Source: Telopea speciosissima
Lineage: Eukaryota > Streptophyta > Magnoliopsida > Proteales > Proteaceae
Assembly: GCF_018873765.1 (NCBI RefSeq)
Contig: NC_057916.1
Span: 31,657,501 to 31,721,500 of the forward strand
Direction: 5' to 3'
Length of the DNA stretch: 64,000 nt
Positions 10,921 through 22,028 of the stretch are shown piece after piece (within the stretch, counting starts at the first letter, position 1; the number at the start of each line of letters is the position of its first letter). Under the pieces are notes generated by a model. The model worked only from the letters and a program-made list of their open reading frames with translations, did not search any database and was not told where the DNA came from. A program made the translations under genes and the position numbers.

Positions 10921-13203
10921 ATGGCTAATCACGAGTTAATTCTTGGCCAAAACCATGATTTATCTCTTGGACAGAACCAGCAGTTGGCTCTCCGTCACAA
11001 TCATGAAATTGGTCAAAACCATGATTTGGGTCTGGGGCAGACACATGATCATGAACTGCTTGGTTTAGGACATGCCCATGTCCAAGAAATGGCCCTGGAA
11101 CAGACGCTTGATCATGAACTGGCTCTGCAGCAGACGCATGGCCATGATTCGGAACATAAGAATGAATTAGCTTTGGGTCAAATTAAAGACTCTGAAGTTG
11201 GTGAGGATGGTGATAACAGTCATGACCATGTTGAAGACCATGATCATGAAGTATCTCTTGCTGCACAAAACCAGGGGTTAGGCTTGTCAGAAAACCATGA
11301 ATTGCCTGTCCCAGAGAGCCATGATCTTGATCAGAGCTTAGAGCTGGCTGAGGACCAAAGACAGGAAATGGCCATAGAACCTGCTCCTCGAGAAATGGTT
11401 GTCCAACAGCCTACGCTAGTGGTAACTCCTGTTCTCCAGAGCCGTGCTCTTGTTGCTCACCCCAACCATGAGCTGACCGTGGGGCAAGAATTTCCAGATG
11501 TCATGAGCTGCCGTAGGGCATTGAGGGACTCAGCTATAGCGCTGCATTTTGAAATACAGACAGTGAAGTCAGACAAGACACGTTTCACCGCGAAGTGTGC
11601 AGCTGAGGGATGCCCATGGCGAATCCATGCGGCAAAGCTTCCAGGTGTTCCAACCTTCACAGTCAGAACCATAAATGAACAGCATACATGCGGAGGAATC
11701 ACCCACCTGGGCCATCATCAAGCGTCAGTCCAGTGGGTTGCAAGCTCTGTGGAGCATCAGCTGAGGGAAAATCCACATTACAAGCCGAAGGAAATATTGG
11801 AAGAAATTCATCGGGTTCATGGAATCACATTATCATACAAGCAAGCATGGCGTGGGAAGGAGCGAATCATGGCTGCCGTCCGTGGGTCATTTGAAGAAGG
11901 GTACCGCTTTCTTCCACAGTACTGTGAACAAGTTAGACGGACTAACCCAGGGAGTATTGCCTCAGTTTATGGGAATCCAGCAGATAACTGCTTCCAACGT
12001 CTATTTGTCTCATTTCAGGCATCAATCTATGGATTCATCAATGCGTGCCGACCACTTCTTGGGCTTGATAGAACTCTTTTAAAGAGCAAGTACCTTGGGA
12101 CATTGCTTTTTGCTACTGGTTTTGATGGAGATGGTGCTCTGTTTCCTTTAGCATTTGGGGTGGTCGATGAGGAAAATGATGACAGTTGGATGTGGTTCCT
12201 GTCTGAGCTTCATAACCTGCTTGAGCTCAATACGGAAAACATGCCAAGGCTTACCATTTTGTCAGATAGACAGAAGGGTATTGTGGATGGAGTGGAAGCA
12301 AATTTCCCAACAGCCTTTCATGGATTCTGCATGCGGCACTTGAGTGATAGCTTTCGGAAGGAGTTCAGTAACACAATGCTTGTCAACCTTCTTTGTGAAG
12401 CTGCTCATGTTCTTACAGTTATTGAATTTGAAGCCAAAATACTGGAGATTGAAGAGATCTCCCAAGATGCTGCTTACTGGATTCGCCGCATCCCACCTCG
12501 TCTCTGGGCCACAGCCTATTTTGAGGGAACACGATTTGGACATTTGACGGCAAACATAGTTGAATCATTAAATTCTTGGGTACTTGAAGCCTCTGGACTT
12601 CCTATAATTCAGATGATGGAGTGTATCCGCCGGCAACTGATGACTTGGTTCAATGAAAGACGTGAGGTTAGTATGCAGTGGACAACAGTACTTGTGCCTA
12701 CTGCTGAGAAGCGTATGTCGGAAGCTCTTGAGCATGCACGCACTTATCAAGTGCTTCGTGCAAATGAGGCAGAGTTTGAAGTAATTTCTCATGAAGGAAC
12801 AAATGTCGTTGATATTCGCAATCGCTGTTGTCTGTGTCGTGGCTGGCAGCTCTATGGATTGCCTTGTGCACATGCAGTGGCAGCACTACTGTCTTGTCGG
12901 CAGAATGTCCATCGTTTTACAGAGAGCTGTTTTACTGTTGCAACTTACCGAAAGACATACTCACAGACTATTCATCCTGTTCCAGATAAAAGCCTTTGGA
13001 AAGAGTTGTCTGAGGGAACTCAGGATGGAGGCAATAAAGCTCTGGAAATTATCATAAATCCACCGAAGTCACTTAAGCCACCAGGTCGACCTAGGAAGAA
13101 GCGTGTTCGTGCTGAAGACCGTGGACGTGTCAAGCGAGTTGTACATTGTAGTCGTTGCAACCAGACAGGGCATTTCAGGACAACTTGTGCTGCGCCTATA
13201 TGA
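10921..13203 (+). CDS. MUSTANG-type domesticated MULE transposase, intact, 760 aa
   Basis: Single open frame. Residues 1-150 are rich in His, Asn, Gln and Gly-Leu, with repeated NHDLGLGQ-like units. Residues about 184-255 match the MULE DNA-binding zinc domain (KCAAEGCPWRIHA ... HTC). The MULE transposase core starts near residue 380, with acidic positions D383 (GLDRT), D449 (ILSDRQKG) and E548 (NIVESLNSW). A SWIM finger uses C637, C639, C649 and H651. A GRPRKKR AT-hook-like motif lies at 722-728 and a CCHC knuckle (C743, C746, H751, C756) at the C-terminus. In plants this family (MUSTANG, MUG) is immobile and kept as nuclear regulatory protein. No terminal inverted repeats flank it, which fits domestication. 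The lack of a PB1 domain suggests the MUG-A branch. An active autonomous MULE is less likely. Confidence 0.88.
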   Translation: MANHELILGQNHDLSLGQNQQLALRHNHEIGQNHDLGLGQTHDHELLGLGHAHVQEMALEQTLDHELALQQTHGHDSEHKNELALGQIKDSEVGEDGDNSHDHVEDHDHEVSLAAQNQGLGLSENHELPVPESHDLDQSLELAEDQRQEMAIEPAPREMVVQQPTLVVTPVLQSRALVAHPNHELTVGQEFPDVMSCRRALRDSAIALHFEIQTVKSDKTRFTAKCAAEGCPWRIHAAKLPGVPTFTVRTINEQHTCGGITHLGHHQASVQWVASSVEHQLRENPHYKPKEILEEIHRVHGITLSYKQAWRGKERIMAAVRGSFEEGYRFLPQYCEQVRRTNPGSIASVYGNPADNCFQRLFVSFQASIYGFINACRPLLGLDRTLLKSKYLGTLLFATGFDGDGALFPLAFGVVDEENDDSWMWFLSELHNLLELNTENMPRLTILSDRQKGIVDGVEANFPTAFHGFCMRHLSDSFRKEFSNTMLVNLLCEAAHVLTVIEFEAKILEIEEISQDAAYWIRRIPPRLWATAYFEGTRFGHLTANIVESLNSWVLEASGLPIIQMMECIRRQLMTWFNERREVSMQWTTVLVPTAEKRMSEALEHARTYQVLRANEAEFEVISHEGTNVVDIRNRCCLCRGWQLYGLPCAHAVAALLSCRQNVHRFTESCFTVATYRKTYSQTIHPVPDKSLWKELSEGTQDGGNKALEIIINPPKSLKPPGRPRKKRVRAEDRGRVKRVVHCSRCNQTGHFRTTCAAPI

Positions 13204-14359
13204 GTTTTCACTAATAAAGCGAATTAGGTGATGTCTCTCCTGTGCATAGAAAAGGGTGGTCTAGGTTTGTTTAATGTATCTGGAGCTGATATCGGTAATT
13301 GGGATCTTTTTTTATTTGGGTTTTAAGCAGGCTTTTCTTGATAATTTTTTACCCTAATAATCACATCCAAGGAGATACTTAGGATTTAATTTTTTTTGTT
13401 TTGGTTTTCCATTTCTAGATGGAGTTGTACAGTCCAGTGGTGGGGTTTGTTATCTTAGGGTTTTTTAGCCATTATCATTAAATTTTAATGCTTTTGAGGG
13501 GAACTAATGATGTAAATGTAAATCTAAATGTGATTCTTGACCATCTGGATCTTTGTGTTGGGTGAAATATGATTTTTGGTACTTCATCTTTGCTCTTGCT
13601 TGTTTGCTACCAAAAATAAATGAATAACTCTGTACCCTGGCTTCTCCATTCTTGCTGTGTAATTGTTTCATTTCTGGGAGCTTCATATATAAAACTCTTC
13701 TGGCTTGTTAGGGTGATATTGTGCCATCTTAAAAAGTTTTGTAATCATGATTGTGTAGCGTAATTAAAGCTTCCACCTTATTTGGTAATTATATTATTCA
13801 TATATGATCTTTATTTTCCTTTTCACAACAAAGGGATTTGGTTGCAACATAAAGTGAAATTAATAAATAGATTTGAAATGCTTTGCAGTTAGTTACACAG
13901 TTAGGTAATGAATACAAAAGTTTCCATCTCAGTACTGATTTGATTTCTCTTCCTTTCTTTTTAATTGCTCTGCAGTTGAATGGAGCCGGATTTCTTCATT
14001 TCTAGGTTTTTTGTTTTTTTTCCTCTGAATGACAGCCAACTTGCTGGTCTGATGAGCTGACACAGACCCAAATTGCGAGTGAACCTTTTTGATGGGGGGA
14101 TGCATTTCTACCTTCTAAGGATCTTGGTATCTAACCTACAAATGCATCTCCTCTTAAGCTGGTGAGGCTTTAAGTGGAGTTAGCGTCAGTTGCTGCTAGG
14201 ATTCAGCAATGTCTCTTTTCCCAATTTTGTTGTTTTTTGAGCATTTGCTTGCTCCTAAGATAAACCTAGCCTGTTATCTATATGTTTCTTCTTTGCTGCT
14301 GCCTGAGAAAAAGGTTTTATGGGAAAGGTTCCCTGAGCCGATCAGAGGATACATTAGCA

Positions 14360-14360
<1 letters not shown>
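13204..14360. other. 3' UTR of the MUSTANG-like gene and intergenic DNA
   Basis: AATAAA signals occur at 13213-13218 (very close to the stop) and 13615-13620 (a better candidate). Beyond about 13750 nothing coding is recognisable. Confidence 0.4.
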
Positions 14361-14368
<8 letters not shown>

Positions 14369-14418
<50 letters not shown>

Positions 14419-14420
14419 AT
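14369..14420. repeat. (CT)n-(CA)n compound microsatellite
   Basis: A run of about 12 CT units passes directly into about 12 AC units. Confidence 0.95.
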
Positions 14421-14550
14421 GAAATAATCTCTCTGCCTTCATGTACGAAACTGTTTCGATGCTCCTTATTGGTGCAGTCCTTGTGCCGTTTGCTCCGTTA
14501 ACCTTGTCCCAAAGTTTATAAATATCCTTGAATATGTTATATATGATGAA

Positions 14551-14755
14551 CCCTAGGGTGTAGCTCAGTTGGCAAGGAAGCGTGCCTAAATTGGCATGAC
14601 TCCTTTTCCCCACTTGGGGCTAGTCCCACGGCTTTTATGGTTCTCATAGGATCCAGTGCTCTGATCTGATGCACGTGTAGGGGTGCTTGTGCATGCTCGG
14701 GGGGAACTAATCGGCCGAAAGTTTGAACACCCTCGTTAGCCAAAAAAAAAAAAAA
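14551..14755 (+). mobile_element. tRNA-derived SINE with poly(A) tail
   Basis: Starts with a tRNA-like head holding the A-box TAGCTCAGTTGG (14561-14572) and ends in a 14-base A run at 14742-14755. Overall size is about 205 bp. A B-box is only weakly recognisable. It differs from the Au-like SINEs elsewhere in the window. No clear target duplication was found. Confidence 0.6.
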
Positions 14756-15514
14756 TCAAAATGAGTGTTATGGTTGATGAGTCTTCCATCCAATGGTTAG
14801 TCATGTAAAATGCAAGAAAAAAAAAGTGTTTTGTTTTTTCACATATTATGTTTTGGACACCTAAAAAAGAATAATGTCCAACTTTTTTCTACGAGAAATT
14901 TGAAAATTTCCCATCCTCCAGCACCTTCCTGATATCTTCCTCTAAAAAAGATTATTTAAAGCCGAAGCAACTTTCTAGTTGAATGCTTGAATAATCGATG
15001 GTGTAAAGCAACTCGACGGTGTGATTAATATGTCAATTGTTTGTCATCTTCCATAAGGGTTTGGAATTTCCTCCAATTGTCGTTGGTGGGGGTTAGGACT
15101 TTGGAGGTACCCTAAACATATATGTGAAATGTTAGCTACTTAATTAGGTAGTGTTATAAAAAATAAAAAAATAAAAAAATAAGGGTAGTATTATAACTTA
15201 ATTATCTATTAGCAAAGTTGAAAATTTAAAAAGTTATGGTTAAGTTAACTAACAATATTCTTGTTTAGATTCCTCCCAAACATAATATATGAAATGTTAG
15301 GTACTTTAATTATAATTTCTCAAAACATTAGGTAACTCAAGTGTAGTTTATCACCCCCCCCCCCCCCAAAAAAAAAAAAAAATTAAATTTGCACATCTTT
15401 TAGGCTTTGTACTAAGCTGACCAAGTTGTGGTTGTCCATTATGCCTTGAAGGTTCGAGACTCCATGTGTGAATGGGCCACAATTGCTATAAATCTTGCAA
15501 ATAAATCCGACTAA

Positions 15515-15950
15515 GCTTTCAAACAAATCCAAGATTGCTTAAATCAATGTTTTGGTCAAATCTTATTTGGTGTGTGCGAATGCTGTTTAAAATCGTTCTA
15601 AATGAGAATATATATTTTTTAAAATATCAAAACAAATTAATATTTTATTGCACTTTTGGTTTTTAGCAATATTTTACCATATTAAGATGAACTTTTTAGA
15701 TTTAAGAAAAGCCCAGTATATAAAAATTGAAAATTGCACCAACAATGGGTTCTTTTTATCCTTTTGAACTTTGATTTTTTTAACTATTTTTATTGGATTC
15801 AAATAGGGGATATTTGCTTTTTTATGAATAATATCTTAAGTAAATGAAATAACAAATAAATAAGTGCTGCCGTTGAAATAACAAATATAAAAATATTTAC
15901 TTAAAAGATATTTGACATAAATAAACGTTGCCCTTGAAAACCATGATTCT
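15515..15950 (-). repeat. Dispersed repeat X, copy 1 (inverted relative to copy 2)
   Basis: The reverse complement of this segment aligns along its length with 32245-32700, at roughly 80% by eye, including GTCAAATATC, ATTTCATTTACTTAAGATATTATTCAT and CAGCATTCGC. The sequence after it (ACTTGGGTCAATAACCACAA) matches 32708 onward in the same orientation, so only X is flipped between the two loci. Confidence 0.75.
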
Positions 15951-16009
15951 TAGTATAATGTGCGTACACCTAGTAAACTTGGGTCAATAACCACAAATAC
16001 CATTTTGAG

Positions 16010-16694
16010 TAGGGATGTAAACAAATTGTATTCGGTCGAATAGTGGCATTATCATATTCGTATCCGATTATATTCGGACCAATTTAGATAATATCCTATT
16101 AGTTTTCAGATGGATTCGGAGACTATCCTATCTGTTGACATCTTTACTGTTTTGTTGATGAGAGTTAGGGTTGAGACTTTAGCAACTATCCTTTCTTCTA
16201 CTTTTCTTAGTCTTCGATTTTTTTTACGTTATCTACATATTATCCTGTCCATTGACATCTTTATTGTTTTGTTGATGAGAGTTAGGGTTGAGACTTTAGC
16301 AACTATCTTTTCTTCTACTCTTCTTAGTCTTTGATTTTTTTATGTTTTGTATTTTTTATTTTTATCTTGTATTTATTTTTATAGATATGTGATTCTATGT
16401 ATCACAATGCATAAAACAATATATATAAACTAATAGAAAATCTGGAAAAAGAATCACATTATCTTAACTTATAAAATTATAAAAATAAAAAAAAAACTTT
16501 ATCAGATAGACGGACATATATATATATTCAGACATTTTATTACCTTTAGATTGCTAAACGAATTGGATAATAATCGATTGGAAAGGTGGATTATCATATT
16601 CGTATCTGATTAATTTTCAGACGGATTCAGATTCTCCTAAAGAGATACAAACGCAAATCGAATAAGAATTTTCGAATATCTATTGACATTCTTA
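16010..16694. mobile_element. hAT-like non-autonomous element with internal tandem duplication
   Basis: Left end TAGGGATGTAAAC and right end (minus strand) TAAGAATGTCAAT are a weak inverted pair of the TAGGGGTGTMAA type. The interior has alternating CGGATTCGGA / TCGTATCCGA words found in many plant hAT remnants. A segment around 16135 is repeated at 16252 (period 117 bp). The related locus at about 32750 reads through without this insert. Confidence 0.45.
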
Positions 16695-16772
16695 ATTTAA
16701 AAAATAGACTATATACAAAAAATAGAATCAGAAAAAACATTTGTGGACCTCAAAAACACCGATTCGAGTTAG

Positions 16773-17270
16773 TTGGGAAAAAAAAAATTTTCCTTCGAAA
16801 CCGAGTCTTATAGAAACTTGTTATTGTCTACAACTATTCCTGTGCTTAATTTTCCTGTTTTAATCTGTGCAGGATACTCTAGGCCTGGACTAACTACAGT
16901 TGGATGGTCCTATTTCTTCTTGATTAATGGCAGACTAAAGTTTTTTGAAACAGGAACCCTATCTCACTCATCAGATTTACTACTTCTTTTTGCTCTCAGA
17001 AAAGGGTGTGACTGTGCTGCCAGCATTGGGGTGAAGATAAAAGCAGTATGGGTCGATCACAAGTTGATTATGGATACTTTTCCATCTCCTTCCAAATGCT
17101 TTTGGCCATGGTTTCTTTTTAAAGACATTTTGTATATTTCTGATCTGATCCAAGGTGTACAGTTTTCACGGGCTGGTGATAGGTTGGGTTTAAATATCGC
17201 TAAAAATTTAGCTAGGAATGTGTGTATGCAAGATGTATCAGACAGCTATGTAACTTGCTCATATGACTAA
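16773..17270 (+). pseudogene. RNase H-like (RVT_3-type) fragment, uncertain
   Basis: A 165-codon open frame with the spacing of the plant RVT_3 RNase H-like domain: a central alpha-beta stretch (VKIKAVWVDHKLIMDTF), then PWFLFKDILYISDLI and SRAGDRLGLNIAKNLARN, like the PRxANxxADxLA end of these domains. Catalytic acidic positions are mostly missing, as in a decayed LINE remnant. It ends 135 bp before the first PPR copy. Nothing shows it is expressed. Confidence 0.35.
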
Positions 17271-17404
17271 TATATCTTTTAGTTTGTTGTCAAAAAAAAA
17301 AAAACAAAAGAAAGAAATCCGAAGTCGGCCCGACGAGGTAGAAATAGCAAATAGGCCTAACAACTTTCTCGGCTTCGTAGCTCGTCTCAGCCTGTGAAGA
17401 CAAA

Positions 17405-19251
17405 ATGGCGTTTAGAAGGGCCGCCATTGCTGTTTCTGCTACATCAACGCTGGTAAGTGACGCTTTAGCACACAGGGGTACTTCCCTTCTCGTCTCTGTT
17501 GCTCGCCTTTGCGTAGATTTACTTGGAATTGCCGAAATCCATTCGAAAGCTACAAAAGATTATGCACTGGATGACCCTGGTATGAATAGAATTCAGTTCT
17601 TAGCTTCTGTTAGAGAGCGCTGCATGTCTGATGCTCTCAGGCTCGAAGAGTGCCTTGGTTTCTTTCATCACTTCGTACAGATGCAACCTTCGTCACCCAT
17701 TTTCTTCTTCAACCATATATTTGGGGCAATGGCCAGAAGGAGACATTATTCCTCTGTGTTCAATTTGTACAAGGAGATGAGTTCCTTGAGAATCCCTGGT
17801 GACATTTGCACGCTTAACACCTTGATTAATTGCTTCTGCCGCTTGAAACATGTGGATTTCTGATTTTCTATCTTTGGTAACATTCTGAAGCTTGGTTATA
17901 AACCAAATGCTGTGACATTCAATTCTCTGATTAAGGGACTCTGCATGGATGAGGAAGTAGCAGAGGCCATGGACTTGTTCAATAAGATGGTAAAGAAGGG
18001 TTACCCATGTTCTGAACTCACATATGGAACAATAATTGATGGGCTCTGCAAAGCTGGGAACACTGGAAGGGCCCTTAGCTTGCTCAGGGAAATGGAAGAG
18101 AAGGGAAGATGTAAGCCAAACTTAATCATATATAGCACAATCGTTGATAGCTTATGTAAAGACGGGTTAATTGATGAGGCCCTTAGACTATTCTCAGAAA
18201 TGACTGCTAAAAGCATGTCACCTAACGTGATCACTTATAGTTCTTTGATTCAAGGCCTAGGCGACGTTGGCCGATTGAGAGAAGCTGCGAGTTTATTCGA
18301 CCGGATGGTAGATGTTAGAATCTCACCAGATGTTGTAACCTTTAGCATTATTTTGGATGCTCTTTGCAAAGAAGGCAAGATTGCGGAGGGACATACCCTG
18401 CTAGACATGATGATTCGAAGAGGTATAGAGCCTAATACAATCACCTACAGCGCATTAATGGATGGATACTGCCTGCAGGGTAAAATGGATGGTGCCACAA
18501 GCCTGATGTGGTTACCTACCATGTGTTGATTAATGGATTTTGTAAGTGTAAGAGGATAGATGAGGCCATGGAGCTCTTTTGGGTCATGTATGGCAAGGGA
18601 TTGAAGCCTGATGTTGCAACGTTTAATCCTCTAATAAGTGGATACTGCCTGGTTGGCAGAGTTGGGGCTGCACAAGAATTTTTTGACAATATGCAAGCCC
18701 ATGGCATGGATCCAAATATCATCACATACAATGTTTTGTTGGAAGGGCTATGTAAAAACAACTGTCTTGATGAGGCAATAAAACTGATTTATTTGATGGA
18801 AAGTGGAACAGTTAGACCTGATATAAGGGCTTATGGTATTCTCATTGATGGCATGTTTAGAGCTGGAAGACCTGCAGATGGCATAAAACTTTTTGAGAGA
18901 ACTTCTACTCAGGGGTTGGAACCCAATGCAGTCACATATACCATAATGATAAAAAGACTATGTGCAGAAGGTCTGTTGGAAGAAGCTAATGAATTGTTCT
19001 CGCAGATGAAAGAGAAGGGTCTTCAGCCAGACGAATTCACATTCAATGGAATTGTCTGGGGCTTTCTTAAAAAAAACGAGATCCATAGAGCAATGCAGCT
19101 ACTGAATGAAATGATTGACAAGGGTTTCTCACCGAGTGCAAAAGTGACATCTGTGATAGTGAATTTGCTTGCAGCGGATGGGTCAGATCACGAATGCCTG
19201 GAAATGCTCCAGAAGTTCTTGCCAACAAAAGGAAAACAGGTTAAATCCTGA
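17405..19251 (+). pseudogene. Restorer-like P-class PPR protein, disabled
   Basis: Arrays of 35-residue P-type PPR motifs run through the frame (for example NAVTFNSLIKGLC, PNLIIYSTIVDSLC, PDVVTFSIILDALC, PNTITYSALMDGYC). About 600 residues is usual for restorer-of-fertility-like PPRs, which enter mitochondria and bind RNA. The N-terminus (MAFRRAAIAVSATSTL) looks like a targeting peptide. Two lesions are seen against the paralogue at 47282: a TGA at 17861-17863 where the other copy has a Gly codon, and a deletion of about 35 bases near 18492 that removes one motif boundary and shifts the frame. The 3' part (18508-19251) is open and ends normally. Confidence 0.85.
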
Positions 19252-20903
19252 CTCATTGTGTGACCCTTTTTAGGTATTGCAGTTTATGCTGTTCCCTACA
19301 CCATTTGAGGATCATATTATCTTGTTTGGCCAGAAAAAGTTGTAGCACTCTGCAAGAAAACCTACTCAATGTCAGATTATCAGGCAACTACGTATGTGAG
19401 CTCCTCCATAATTTCTTTCCCATTTTGGTTATATATTTGGAAAATTCAAAGTAAACTGTTTGAAGTTGATTAGTTTATGGAAGTGTATGATATTCTTGAC
19501 TTCCTAATGTATCATAACATTCATACACGATTTTACTTTCAGTCTCCATAGTACTAAGAGTCTGGAGGTTATAAGTACTACACTTGTCAATATCAAATTT
19601 ACATGGAAAAGCTACATGAATGATAGGACCTTTCTTTACCCATTAGATTTGCATGAAATTTCTAGATGACTGGATGCTTCCACTTCAGAAATTTGTGATT
19701 CCTAAACTCTTTGGGAACAACGTACAATTCTAAGCTGTACCATGGAATGCTTTGTGGCATAATCTAGGACTATTAAATATTAACCAAAAATTTATTTTTG
19801 GCATGTAGCCATCTAGAGTCCATACCCAAGTCCTTATCATGAATGTAAATGAACAGGTGGAAATAAAATGAACTAGAAGAATATGCATATGCACTTCAAG
19901 AAACATTGACCCCCATTATTCATACATGGAATGGATTCCCAGATTATTAAATTGTAGATCCTTCAAAGAGTAGACCATTGTTGTGATAAAGCTGTATTAG
20001 TTCAATTAAATGGAGCTATGTTTAATTGGCATATTTTCCATATATTTCAAGTTTGATGATGTTCAGGTTGGCAATGCTCATCATAATGCCCCCTCCCCTT
20101 TTGTTTAGCAATTCGTGAAACTAGTTGACCAGAAGTTAGCGAGAACTTTTTGAGCTGTTTTCTGTTAAAAAGGTCTACTTTTGGTTCCAAATTGGGGGAT
20201 TTTATGCTTTGCTTCATTAATTTCACCGGAACTGATCTGGGCTATCATGTGATGTTTCATTGTAAATTGAAGGACTGCTTGCTACAGTTCAATTTTGGAA
20301 TACAGAAATATGTATTTGAAGCAGTAATAGAAATCAATGAGTCACTGTTCTGGATCACTTGCATATTAAATTTGCTATATTTATGCTCTTAGATGTTGTA
20401 TGAGATTGGTATTTCTGTGTTGTCCACCTCCATGGGATCAATTTCTGCTTATTTGGCCACTTCAGTTCTGGCAGCTTGATGAGTTAAATGTGACAAAAGT
20501 GAGGGTTTGGATCTTGAATCTTGAATCCTGAATCTCTTTTCTGTAATTTCAGTGCTTTCCTTTAAGTTATCCGTTACTATGTAGTTCTTGATTTTTCCTT
20601 TTTCCTTTAAATATGGTTCTTGGTTTTTCATCTACCTTTTTCAGGAAACTTTCACGGACGAAGAAATTGGGAGTATGGAGTTTCTCATTGTTGTTGCAAG
20701 CTAATTTTGTCTGCCGTCGATTTCGTACAAATGCATTGTTGTTGTTTCTGGTCTGTTATCTCAGGCCTTAATTTTTAAGATCGCTATAAGAGACTTAATG
20801 GCTATATAATTTGTGTTGCGGGGAGTCGGGGACTTGCAGTATGTTTTTAGTTGTCTCCCTTTAGAATTTTGCTTTTGAATAGTAGGAGTGGAATGTTTCT
20901 TTG

Positions 20904-20906
<3 letters not shown>

Positions 20907-20947
<41 letters not shown>
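20907..20947. repeat. (TA)n microsatellite, left of MITE
   Basis: About 20 AT units. The array resumes at 21101-21124 on the other side of the MITE, as if split by it. Confidence 0.95.
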
Positions 20948-20950
<3 letters not shown>

Positions 20951-21099
20951 GAGAAGTTTCATACACAACCGTGCATGGTGTATGATCATACTTTCAACCA
21001 TTGGATGGGCATGATCGTTTATAGTATACAGCCTCTCATCCCCATCCAATGATTGTACATACGGTTGTGCATCATGCATGAAACCTTTTGCCATAAATA

Positions 21100-21104
<5 letters not shown>
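20948..21104. mobile_element. MITE inserted in a (TA)n array (Micron-like behaviour)
   Basis: An inverted-repeat element: the left part has AGTTTCATACACAACCGTGC and CCATTGGATGGG, and the right part read in reverse has AGGTTTCATGCATGATGCAC and CATTGGATGGG. It is embedded in a TA array. The paralogous segment at 50904-50936 has an uninterrupted TA array at the same place, so this is an insertion. Same family style as 7499-7615. Rice Micron elements also insert in TA microsatellites (known); whether this is homologous is not shown. Confidence 0.7.
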
Positions 21105-21132
<28 letters not shown>

Positions 21133-21580
21133 ATCATATCATACTGTTATATAAAATAACGTACTACATTTTTTTGCTACTTTTTCATTGGAGCAAAATA
21201 CCGTTTGATATATAATTTATCCATACTCTCTTTCTTTCATACATCTCTCTTCTCTCTCTTCTCTCTCTTCTCTCTCTTCTGCACACCTCTCTCATCAGCC
21301 TCTCATCTTATTCTCCTTTACTCTCTCTCTCATACATCTCTCTTCTCTCTCTTCTTTATACCTTTCTCATCATCTTCTCATTTTACTCTCTTTTTAATTT
21401 CTCATTCTTCCTCCAAATGTTTACCCCTGATGCGATGTTGGGGTTCGAAAACCCTATTTGGGTTCGCTATGGTCCCACCCAAGTAATATAAGACTCAAAT
21501 CAAGAGCATTAGTGGCAAAATAGTAAATAAATTGAAGTTACAAAAGGGGAGTAGCAATCTGGCAACTACTCAGGATATTA

Positions 21581-21660
21581 GAGGGGGTAAGGTTGCGTAC
21601 AAGTGACCCTCCCCAGGCTCCAGAATGGCAGGAGCCTCGTACATTGGGTATGTGCTTTTT
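21581..21660 (+). mobile_element. Au-like SINE, 3' fragment
   Basis: Contains GGAGCCTCGTACATTGGGTATG, a variant of the Au SINE 3' end, preceded by GTTGCGTACAAGTGACC. The tRNA-like head is absent. It lies in the sequence 3' to the minus-strand copia coding remnant. Confidence 0.6.
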
Positions 21661-21699
21661 ATTAGAAGGGGGGTACTTGGTATCCAAAAGGGGAAAAGG

Positions 21700-22028
21700 A
21701 CACAATAGGTATTAGGATTTATTGTTTACGTACATGCTTGGAACAAACACAAAATAAAGGATAAAAGAGAATAAGGGATAAAGGGTGAGTTATAATAATG
21801 GAATACAGAATCAAGGGTTGAAAGATAAAACCTATGCACAGGGTTGTAGTTCGAAATCGAAGTGAGGAGAATAATTGACTTGTCACTTATGATAGAGGTC
21901 CTCTTTATTTATATTGATATGACAACCCAAGAGGGTAAAAAGGGAAAAGGGAAAAATAATAAAAAAGTTTAAAACCCTAATGAAGACTAGTGTAAAGCGA
22001 TAAGATGCTAATCCCACGGATCTCAACA
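21700..22028 (-). repeat. LTR of minus-strand copia (outer end not defined)
   Basis: On the minus strand the LTR begins TGTTGAGATCCGTGGG at 22028, directly after a GAGGAGGAG polypurine tract. TAAATAAAGAGGACC further in matches the R-region style of the LTR at 30539-30717. The other end is not defined. Confidence 0.55.

Larger units (their letters stand above)
17395..21420 (+). repeat. Segmental duplication 1, copy 1
   Basis: Similarity to 47272-51145 starts just before the PPR ATG (GAAGACAAAATG) and continues through the PPR frame and the non-coding 3' region to the TA microsatellite and a CT-rich tract (TTTCTCATT... near 21400). Roughly nine in ten bases agree by eye. This copy carries an extra MITE (20948-21104). 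Confidence 0.9.

Noticed and set aside
10921-13203. An active autonomous MULE transposon
   Set aside because: No terminal inverted repeats or target duplication were seen, the gene has its own TATA box and leader, and the sequence matches the conserved domesticated family.
14551-14625. A tRNA gene suggested by TAGCTCAGTTGG
   Set aside because: No cloverleaf or proper B-box follows, and the unit ends in poly(A); it is a SINE head.
21205-21486. A Ser/Leu/Phe-rich frame across the CT-rich tract
   Set aside because: Product of CTCTCTT repeats at the end of the segmental duplication.
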